The position numbers and the translations under genes are program-made. From Rhodeus uyekii (Eukaryota > Chordata > Actinopteri > Cypriniformes > Acheilognathidae): a DNA stretch of 64,000 nt. The DNA lies in the NCBI GenBank assembly GCA_037043235.1, contig JAWRVZ010000239.1, positions 558,001-622,000 on the forward strand, written 5' to 3'. Under the pieces are notes generated by a model that made no database searches, was not told the DNA's origin, and saw only the letters and a program-made list of their open reading frames with translations. This document shows positions 47,901 to 59,900 of the stretch, in pieces (position 1 is the stretch's first letter; every line of letters begins with the position of its first letter).

Positions 47901-50900
47901 AAATAGTCTTAATCCTGTCTCTAACCCATAATTTATCCCTGAAAAAAAATTTTTAGAGGGGAAAAAATGGATGAATATGAATCTGTCCATCCCTCAAATA
48001 TGATTGGTTAATTGGAATGTTCTTTTTTCCAGGATCAACAAGGATTTTGATCCAGTAACATATCTACTTGTTGAAATCATGTTCACCATAAAATCTGCCA
48101 AGTTATAAAGCTCATAATCTTGAATGTCCCGATATTTTTATTTATTTGTCAATTATTTAAACTGTTATCTTTTGTTGTTACTTCAGGACATAAAGTTGTT
48201 ACAGTGACAAAAACAAACTAAACTTTTATAATATTCTATTTAAAACGTAAGAGGGTTACAATATAAAAATGTACCACTATAAAAAATTTGTTTAGCTGTC
48301 TGCTTGATCGTCTGCATTTTGAGAATCCGACTTGGTAACAAATCGTGAATAGCAAAGGAATTTTAAACTGTATTTACAATTGCTTTAGAAGAGCTGAAGC
48401 TCGTGGTTATGGTATTTTCCAAAACACGCTTGAGGTGTTGGTCAGTCAACACACTGGGTCAGCTGGCCAATCAGAGTACAGATACAATGGACAGTATGTG
48501 AAAAACAGTGAACAATAAAGCACGTTAAACTATTCGATTACATCAATATAAAAAGAACAAGCTTTTAAAAGAGCATCATACGACCCCTTTAAAGGAGCTT
48601 GTGGCCTAAGAGTAGAGTTACTTTCAGAATCTTTGATGGGATGGGGCGATGGCTAAATTCACTTTAAAACCCTGAATCTAACAGTGTCGCAACATGCAAT
48701 ATTTCCTAATTAAGTTGGCTTGAGAAAGCCAACTTATTGATATTGTATCTAAACTTATTATTATTTTTATTATTATTTTTCTTCTTGCCTAAAATTCTAA
48801 AAGAATCTCCTCCTACAGCTTTAAAGCTACAACCACTAAACTTTGCTCAGACTTCAGACCTGTTCTGACTTGAGTTGGTATATCGTTTCTAAGGGATCGG
48901 GGGTACGATGTTCGCCCCAGGGGTGAAAAAGCAGCCGAAAAATCCCATTGACTTAACATTGCGACGAACTTTGACGATTAATAACTCGGAGCGAGGAATT
49001 TGTAAAAAGATGAAACTCGCCACATTTGAAAAGGGTGACAGCCTCTGTAAGAACATACCACACAATGGGGTAAAAGTTGCACCCCTGGGGTGCTAGAGCT
49101 GCCCAAATTTGCCCCATAGAGATGAATGGGGAAGGCTGTCCCATGAAACACCATCTACTATGGCAAAATGCATAGGGATTTTGAATTGAACATATCTCTT
49201 CAGCACAGCGTCACAGAGACAAGGGGGAGGGCTCATTTTACTCAGGCGACCAATGAGTGTCTCAGGATCACAGTGAAGCTATTAAGCCACGCCCTAGCAA
49301 CCATTTAGAGCACCTTAGCAACCCATCTCAAACTGGCAAACTGCCAATCACCAATGTTTTCAACACTTCCTAGCCACGCCCTAGCAACCATTATCGAGCA
49401 CCTTAGCAACCAAATGCAAAGCGAGATATCTTCAGTTCTGAATGTCGTAGAGGCGTTGTGGTTGGTTTATATCGTTCATACTGTCAAGCAGCCTTTGAAG
49501 TGACATCAATGGCAGAGGCTTAGCCACTCCTTAGCAACCAAACAAAGTACCCTAGCAACCGTTTAGCCAGACCTATATCTCTGCATCAGAAAGTCGTAGA
49601 GACATGGGGGTTGGGTCTATTGGCGCCATTCACTGACCAACTGAATCATCAGTAATCTCCAAATAAATCTTGTTAGCAACATGTTTTAAAGTTTAAACTC
49701 TCAAAACTTTTTAAGCTTGAAGCTTTTACAACTAATTTAAACTTTCAGGCTGGGCTTTCTCAAGCCAACTGAAGTTTATAAAATAAACTTCCTCTATCTA
49801 GTTATTTCTTGCAAGCCTGCAAGAAAAGGCGTCCTCTCGAACTCTTAATATAATAGTTTTTGTTTGTCTTGCACTCCTTTTTGTTTGTCATTGCTTGGTT
49901 TCTGTCTCTGTGATGTTGTACCAAGGAGCCCTACTCGCTGACATCTCATTGGACAGAAGTCTCACTCATGTATATAAAACCTCAAACACGAAATAGGATA
50001 TTTAGAACAAGCATACATTTCCATCTGGTAAAGCATCACAGAAGTCAATGAGTTACACATTGCGTCACGTTCCATATTTGCCTTCAGTGTGGTTGTGGAC
50101 ACACATTGTTTGACACTTGAATCTTGTCGCGTCAAGGTTAAGGCAGTGTTAATTGGTATCTAAAGCATGTACACTATGATTACCTGTATCTGTGCCTCTG
50201 GAAAACTGCATGGGAACTGACTTCCTATTGAGAGAAAAAAAAGTGTTCTACTATTTTTAGTTCTACTATTATTCCCCCTATTTTTGTAGTTTCATTCCTC
50301 TGTTAGTCTCTTCATTGTTATTGTACTGTTTTCATTGTTTGCCACACGAGTCGAGGTGGTCAATCAGTCTCATTATGGATTCATATCTGGCAGAGAAGAG
50401 GATAGGACAAAAGGAAAGGTCATCATGATGCACTGAGGGATCTGTCCTCCATCAGGAAATGGTTTGGATTAGGGTTAGGTCTCTTTCCTTCCTATACCAA
50501 CACAAGTATCAGGGGTCCCATCATCATGCAGAATATACGGTTGTTAACTTCAGCAGAAGAAATGTAAGATTTAATCCATTTTTGGCAAGTGAAAACTGTG
50601 TTGGCCTGCAGCTATTTACGTCATCAGTGATTGCCACTGCTTGATTTATTTTTTATTATTGTAAAAACAGAAATCTTTGGCAATATAATCACCAAATGTT
50701 GTTTTTGGTACCATACTAATATAAAGCTTGACTGTCTGGATGTGAATGTGAAACTTGAAAACAGAAAAGGAACTGTGCCATTTTTATGGTCTGTGTGTTT
50801 GAGCATGACATATGAAACACTGGCCATATTTAGATGGCATATTTCAGCTCACTGAGGCATCCTCGACCTCTCTGGGTTCATGTGTCATTTCTTCTATAAT

Positions 50901-53900
50901 TGCCTACAGAATGTTTCTTTTTCCCACAGTAAGTACACCAACATTAGATGCTCTGTGCTGCCGGTTCTCATTTGTCTGGATTTGCTGCTATATGAAAAAT
51001 TCGAATAATTATTTTGGCAGACAAAGTGCTTTACAACAGAGGTTTACTGTTTAAATGCATGGTTGAAACACTTTTCTTTCTTTTTTGATATTTCTTAAAA
51101 GTAATCTTTTAATAATCTGTGTTGTTGTTGTTATTATTACTTTGAGAAGTACATTGTACTCTGCACTAGAAATATATTTCTTTCTAATTTCAATTTAATT
51201 CAAACTTATTTTTACTTTTAATGTTTTTGTTCATGTCGTTTTCATATGAATGTTTTCACACACAACTCGCAGACTTAAGATTTCCAATGCAGTCTTTACT
51301 ATTCACACACTAGTCCATATTCCCATTTGATTACATGCATTGCTCTACTTTTGCTTGAATTCATCCAAATTTGACCAAGTTCTGTGACATTTCGTGTTAC
51401 ACAGTAAATTCCAGGATTAGGCCAACAATACAGTATTGTTGTGCAACTCAGGGACTCAACCACTATTATCAATAACAGAATAATCAGAATATTCATCTGG
51501 TAGTTAATGATATGTATAGGGCTTTATTACAGCTGAGCTGTAAATGTACTGGAAAAAAAACAAAATACACTGTGATACTACTCATTCATTTTGATGCACT
51601 TCAAAAATGATGCACATGAGTACAGACATCATAATTACATGTTCCTCCTTCAGCAGGGCCACATGGTCTTGTGTGATATTTCTCATTGTTGTCCTTGTTT
51701 TTGACAGGGTCGACATGTGAAAACAGGACAGCTGGCAGCAATCAAGGTCATGGACGTGACGGAGGTATGAGCTTCTTCACCTTTAGAAGAGCGAGAGAAA
51801 TAGAAGCTCATGTCTTGTTTAGTCAACAACATTCTTTAAAATGTGTTCTTTCAAGAGGATGCTTGTGCTGTTTTCTGCCACTAAAAAACCCAATTTGGAA
51901 TTGTTGGAGTTTAACGTGAAGTTTGTATAAGATTTGTTTTATGTTAAAATGTATTACTATACGAAACAATACCATTCATGGGTTTATCTCCCCCAAATTA
52001 TAAATTGAGCCTCTCAGGCTCGGTTCTCTCTCTCTCCATCTGTCAGTCTTTTTCCAGCTCAACCTATAGTGAGTGTTTAGGGTGCGGCGACTGTAACGGG
52101 TGGAGCCAGAGGGTGTTTAGCCTGTGTGGCACCATGACTGATGCGTTACACGGGGAAAAGACATTCAACGATAGTACAAGTAGAATTTCACAGCATTTAG
52201 AACGTCGAAGATTAAACGGGTTGATTTGTGGATACAGTGCATGAAAATACAGATTATTATTTTTGTCAATATGAGTCAGTTGTGAAGCTTACAGTGAAAG
52301 ACTCTACTCCCGTCACAGAAATGCTGTTTCCTGGTTCCTTTTCCGTCTTGTATTATCTGCCATGGGAGATAACGGAGCAATGTAGTGGTCATTTGAACCC
52401 CAGGCTCCAGATTTCCTTTCCCCTGACCATCACTTCCATACACACCTCTCCTGTCTTTCCTTTTAGAACTGTGAAAGCGTATGTTTGGAGTCTCAATATA
52501 TTATCCTCCCTTACTCAGTAATGACTTTGAAAAGTAATGCATTACAATATTGTGTAACCACAATAAAGTGTAACTAATTGCATTACTTTTGCATTACTTT
52601 TTCTCTTATCTGGGCTGGGCTTGTTTATTAGATTGTTTTGGGGCAAATGTAAAAGCCTTTTCACACCAAAATTTAAGTAATTAGGCTGAAGAGATTGCAA
52701 ATTCACTCCTGTTCCATAGAGGGCACCACTCAAACCTTTTAGCTGGAGTCATTCTGGATCACAGAACAATAGAATGCAGCAGAAGAAAGTTTAACACTTA
52801 CTTCTCCAATAAAAACATTTTTTTTTTCTTCGAAAAGTCATTTTTGCTTATGGTTCAATTGAATTATCGAAGGTCAATAAAGTGAGATTAAATACATAAA
52901 AAAATATTTGTTTTATATAACATTTAGTTATTGGGGGTTTGCGTAGCATTTAGATTTTGCATTTAACTGACTTTAATTTTGTGAATGCATTAGTAAATGC
53001 TCACATTTAGTCTAGAACTACAATAATCATCATGTTCACACACAATGAATTGCAATTAATCCTGATTTTTCTCAACATGAGGACAGGAGAGCTGTCAGTC
53101 AATAAATGAGAAAATAATACGTTACTTATTTGAAAAGTTACTCCCAATATTTTATTTTAAATTTAAAAGCAATGCATTACTTTACCAGTTACTTAAAAAA
53201 AAAAAAAGTAATCTGATTGTGTAACTCGCATTACTTGAGGTGCGCTGGAAATTATATTTTCTATATTCTCGTGTTTTAACATCAATTGTCAATCTATGGT
53301 GAAATTAATCAAATGAAAATTTACAAATGTATTTTGTCTTCCGCAGGATGAGGAAGATGAAATCAAACTGGAGATTAACATGTTGAAAACTCATTCCCAT
53401 CATAGGAACATAGCCACGTATTATGGTGCTTTTGTTAAGAAAAGTCCTGCAGGTCAGGATGACCAGCTTTGGGTGAGTATCTATTGAACCTTTTTTCTTT
53501 GGAACACAAAAGTCGAAAGATTTTGTCAGTTCACTGAAACAGATTTTGCATATTTGGGTCAACCACTTTGTCTAAAGTCTCACAACTGAAGATATTTTTT
53601 CATTGCTATTTGCATTGATTTTTTTTTTCAGTGATGGAGGGATCTAGCTTTGTTTTTTTTATTATTCTGTTTCCTCACACATGCGACAATGGGTGGGAGC
53701 TGCGTTTTTCTTGCTCTCTGGACATGTTTTACATTGATAGTTACTGTTGTGTAGTGCTTATCTGTGGTGAATCCCAACCTGCAACAGCTGTCCTGAGATC
53801 CTTTCATGCATATTGCTGCAGACTTTGAATGATTATATATTGGTGTCCACACACAATGAGTATACTTGCATAATGCGATTATTATACTATATAGCAAAAA

Positions 53901-56900
53901 TATATAGCAAGTAAATGTTCAATGTCTCTACATATTTTGCTGTGTAAATTTACAACAAGACATATCAACTATTACAAGTCTGTGTACATGTGTGGCTGCT
54001 AACCTTCCAGAGTTCTTCTGCCATTACGTTACCGCTAAAAATGTCCTTCAAAAAGTTCACACAGTTAAAAGGGTATTAGTGTCTGCACAAGGAAAGAGCC
54101 TATTACATTCTTTCCCTCATATCTTTAGGGCCTTCAAGGCCACTGTCTGATGGTGTATGGTGTGTGTTGACGTTTAACTGAAGGACTTTACCATCCTGAT
54201 TAAGCTACTGAGATAAATAACTTTGATAACCAGTCTAGACGTCTGTGCTGTCATGCTTTTGTTAGAAGTGAGATGTGAAATGTGGTTTCTTTGTGTGTCT
54301 TGGCCTTCAGCTGGTGATGGAGTACTGCGGCGCTGGGTCAGTCACAGACCTGCTGAAGAAGACCAAAGGAAACTGCCTTAAGGAGGACTGGATTGCTTAC
54401 ATCTGTAGAGAGGTTCTGAGAGTGAGTAATCTAAATCTAAACTCTATGTATGGTACCAGTCACAAAAAAAGAAAAATGTGTATAGGTGGAGGGAAAACCT
54501 TGAGATGAGGCAGACTCAGCTGGGAGAGCCTCTCCTCCTCTGGCAGTTGTATATTATGCTATAGTCAATATAATCTAGTCACCTAGTGCATTTAAAACAA
54601 GCCATGTGTTCATTGAATAAATTAAATTATTACATTTTTCATTTTAAACCGTAAGGATCATAATTAGTTTGAATTAGTTTTTAAATTGAATAGAGAGATC
54701 AGTCCATCAGTCTGTATGTATGTGTGTGTATATATATATATATACATATATATATGTATATGTATATATATCATTTATTTATTATTCCTAAATGAGAATA
54801 TTACGTGTAAGCTGACTATTTTCGTGGAAAGGTTGTTCATGGATAACATAAAAACGCAAACATCACACATTTCATCCAGAAAAATCTTGCTTAGCTTATG
54901 ACATGCTGTCTACATGTTTTTGTACAATCCATTTCATCCCTCAGCATATTATGATATAATATCTGTGTGGAAAATGTCGTTCTTATGTAAAATCAAACAT
55001 CTATTGCTATGTGTGGTGTCTCATGTGATACAGTATTATTAATTTCTATGTGTAAAAAAATTATATAAATTTTTTTTTTTTTTTTTTTAATAAAACAAAA
55101 TCAACAATGTGCCTAAGCTACATGAAGACGTAAAGTCATGGCAGCATGTCTGTCACACCACTTAATAATCTGCCATGGATCTTCATGCAACCATTGAAAT
55201 ATATAGAAAGAGTGTTGTTGTCTGGTGTGGGTATTTTTCTGTTACATTGCTACACTGATTTGCTACTTTTTGTGTTCTTAGGGTCTGTTACACTTGCACT
55301 CACATCATGTGATTCACCGAGACATTAAAGGACAAAATGTGCTGCTTACGGAGAATGCTGAGATTAAACTCGGTAAGACGAGAGAGAAACCATTATCAGC
55401 AATAAACTCTAAAAATGAGAAATGCTTTCTATGAAAAATAATGCATGGTCATATGAAAAATACTGTAGGTGCTGATACAGTATATATGGCTGAAATCATT
55501 GTTGAAGACATTGTTTAAATTATTTCCTTTGTCAGTGGATTTTGGTGTCAGTGCTCAGTTAGACAGGACAATTGGCAGAAGAAACACATTCATCGGGACG
55601 CCATATTGGATGGCTCCAGAGGTGATCGCATGTGATGAGAATCCTGACTCTACATATGACTATAGGGTAAGTTGGCAGGCTGTCCATCGACTGAGATCCG
55701 ACTGAGATTTAAGGTACTTATTGTATTATTATAACACACTGAAGCAAAGCATGGTTGATCCTTATCAGTAGCTGGATGAAAGAGACATCTTGGGAATACA
55801 GTAATACCTCGGTTTACGAGCGACTTGGTATACGAGCAAATCGGTGTACGAGCAAGGAGGGTCGAATCGGTGTACGAGCATTGTATCGGTGTACGAGAAA
55901 AAAATGCGCAGTTCTGTGTGGAAAAAGTCCTAACGCTCAGCATCCTTGTGCGCATTTTTACATGAAATATCCTAATGACGGCCTCTCATAACACAGTCAG
56001 GAGGTTCCAACCCCTTTATAACCCCTTATTCATTGGCTCTATCATTCACCACAGTGATATTTTTATAAGTGATTTACAGAAGTTTTTACCTCATATTCTA
56101 AACATTAATTAATTGTGATCACTATTGTTCACGTAGTGAAATATACACGGTTTTAGCTAAATAATAAACAAAATAATAGGGTTAGACAAACCATATTTTT
56201 ATACAAACAACATATAAGCCTCTCCTACAAATGAGCACTGTTTTCATGTTCGTCGGACCTGCCTTTCTGTGCAGTATCGGCAAAAGCGCAAGGAGTAAAA
56301 TTTGACTTCTTACCCCGTGAGCGGGGCTCGTTTTAACAGACAGCGGGTTAGTTGTAACACCATGTTATCCAATGCAAGTTCATTCACGTATTTTTATTTG
56401 TTTAAAAAAGTTGTGTCTTGATGATCATAAGCATAACTTTTTTCCTTTATTTTTTACATTTGTTGTGTTTTGAACAATGTAATGACATGAAAAACGTTTT
56501 AATAGGTTAATACAATGCAAAATATATGATTATTGATTCAACTTGTTCAATGAGGCTTAGTGTTACAACTAACCCCGCGCTGTCTTGTTTACTTCAGGAC
56601 CAGATAGCAGCCACTATGTGTTTTTCACGTCTTTCAAAATGGTACCATCTTTTAGCCAAGAAGATGGTAATCATAACAATATAAGATTAGACTAACAATC
56701 TTTCACACATTCTTTGAAAATCGAAAAACAACTACTATAACAAAAAATATTTACATGCTGCCAAAAGAGTTTTTCCTGTGGTTCTCATCCAAACTTTGAT
56801 GAAATTTCTCGAAAAATGGCCAGAAGACGTGTGATGAAAAGCCCTTTAGCACGTCACATTTATGCCCCTGCAACTATCTAAAAAAATCGCTGTTACTATT

Positions 56901-59900
56901 TACCCCGCGTTACTTTGTGCCCCGCGCTCCCCTAGTTCTCTTGCGGCTCCCGCAAATTTGTTCGTTCGAGGCTCCCGCGAATTCGTTCGTTCGAGGCTCC
57001 CATGTTCCACGACTTTAACTCTGGATTATCACTCGTTTGTTTTCTGCACTATTATAATAAATTCACTCATTTGCTTTCATCCTTGCTTTCCCCGCTCCCC
57101 TCTCCTCCCTCCTCTCTCTCCTCCAAGCATTACTTGCATTACAGTAAATTGTCAAGTATTTCTAGAGTTTAATTGTCAATTATTAATTAGTATTTATATG
57201 AGATCTTAATGGTTACAATTTTAACTGCAATTAATAGGGTAAAACCAAAAAAATATTTAAAATGGGCATTTGTGGTCATGTGGAACTAATTAATTGATTT
57301 TTAGTGCATTCTTATGGGGAAATTTGTTTTGGTGTACGAGCATTTTGGTTTACGAGCTCGCTCTTGGAACGAATTAAACTCGTAAACCGAGGTATTACTG
57401 TACTAGGTTGCCGCTGGAAGAGGTGTTAGTGAGGCCAGCAGATTCTCTCTTGGTGGACTGTGAGGGTTCTAACGGCCCAGTCTAGCGAAGGGGACACTAT
57501 TTTTGTCAAAAAGCACCATTCTTGATGAGATGAGATGTTAAACTGAGGTCCTGACTTTCTGTAGTCATAACAAATTCCAGGATGTTCTTCGAAAAAGAGT
57601 TTGTGTTTTACCCATTTGCCCACTGGGCTCTGTCCATCATCATGACCTCCTAATCATCCCATTATGTAGTCAAGTCACCTTTATTTATATAGTGATTTTT
57701 ACAATAGAGATTGTTTCAAAGCAGCTTAACAGAGATGACACAAAATAATACAACAAAGTTTGTTTTGTCTGTACAGTAGCTCTAGGAGAGCAGGCCAATT
57801 AATAATATTGATAAGTGTTAAGTGTCCCCAACTAAGCAAGCCAGAGGTAACCATGGCAATGAACCCAAACTCCAGCAGGTGACAGAAAGGAGAAAAAATA
57901 CCTTAGGAGAAACCAGGCTCAGTCGGGGGACCAGTTGTCCTCTGGCCAAAACACAGTGCATGATTATGATATAGACAGCATAGTTCAGAAGTCAGATTGA
58001 GATATTTAATCACCATATTTAATCCAGTTTCGTCTAGTTAAAGATCGGATTCACAGGGGAGGGTCTGGTAAAGTCACAATCACTGTTGTGGCCGTGTCCA
58101 TATGGACCAGATCCGGCTGACCATGATAACCTCGGGATAAATAGAGACTAATATAAACGGATAAACTTCTTATGATGTAACTAGTGCATCAGGTGTTATG
58201 GGAATGTTCCCGGTTCCGGGTGACCTAAATTATACTTGACATTTTACATGACTTGAATAAAAGTCATTTGCTAACTTGAATAGATTGGTTTTCAGTCTAG
58301 ATTTAAACTGACATATTGTGTCTGCTTCCCGAACAATGCTAGGAAGTGTTCCAGAGTTTAGGTGCTAAATTGGAAAGGGATGGACCGCCAGCTGTTGACT
58401 TTGATATTCTTGGTATTATCAACTGGCCAGAATTTTGGGATAGCGATAGACGTGAAGAACTATAATGTGTTAAGAGTTCAAGTAAGAAATCCAGCTGCTG
58501 CGTTTTGGACCAGCTCAAGTTTGTCAATTAAGCGTGCAGGGCCGCCACCCAGTAGATCATTACAATAATCTAGCCTTGAACTCATGAACGCATGAACTAA
58601 CTTTTCTGCATTTGTCGTTCAAAGCATATGTCGTAATTTAGATATATTTTTAAGATGGAGGAATGCGGTTTTACAGATGGTTTTACTGATTCTACACATT
58701 GGTGGTGGTTGAGAAGATTCATCCTTCCATATGTAAGCCACTTGGGTGCTGACGAAAGGGCTGTATAAATGTAGCAAACTATTTTGATATCAACATTTCA
58801 ATATTTGTTAACTAGAGATTTGCAAAAAATTGAATTATTTACTCTATTCTGTAGTACTAAACATGAGTTTTTGAAGAGGTTCATGAAATACATGGCATCA
58901 TTTTACTCTGTTTTTAGAGCGATGTGTGGTCTCTGGGTATCACAGCTTTGGAGATGGCAGAGGGAGCGCCACGTAAGTTTACATGATTCCTAGGAATATT
59001 CTGGCTTTTTTTAGAATATAAACTCTATACTAACTGTATACTTACTAAGTTCTATATGATTTAATAGTTGTTTGTTTGCCACTTTTTTCCACAGCCTTAT
59101 GTGATATGCATCCAATGAGAGCACTGTTTCTCATTCCACGAAACCCACCTCCCAAACTAAAGTCTAAGAAATGGTAAGATTGCTTTCTTTTATTATAGGG
59201 AGTCAGCTAGAATGTCTTTAAGAGAATTTCCTTCTCAGACTTTTTGTTAGTTCCAATAAAGGATTATTTTGTAAATTTTAGTGGTGAACAGTTAGGAAGT
59301 ATTTTTTTTCTTTGTAACTGTACTCAAGTACGTTTTCAAGTATCTGTACTTTTATCAAAGTATTTTTATTTTGGGAAACGTTTACTTCACTACATTCCAA
59401 AGCATAATAACATACTTTTCACTCTAACTACACATAACTACATTTCATAAAAACATGTCGGTCCTCATTTTTTTTAACTGAAGAAATCATCACCAGATTC
59501 ATAAAAGAGCTGATTCTTTTCAACTGACCTGATAGATAAATCATAAATCGCATTGAATTTGTGAATTGGAACGATTCGATTGCATCTCTTTGCATAGTGT
59601 TCTTAAAATGTAAACACATTTTACCCTATGTATTATATTGAATGCTTATATTTGTCAATACATACAATACATGTAATAATATTTGTTTTTCCTAATTTTT
59701 ATGCACTGCATGGTGTATTTTATTATTTTCCTGTGTCTAGTACATTATACCACCTCCCTCCCTCCATGTATTTTGAGTTGCTACTAAAAATGTAACTCAA
59801 TGGCTGTAGTATGTTTTACTCTTAATACTCGAGTACATTAAAAATCAAGTACGTTTCTACATTTACTTGAGTAAAAGTGAAACTAATATTTTAGTAGGCA

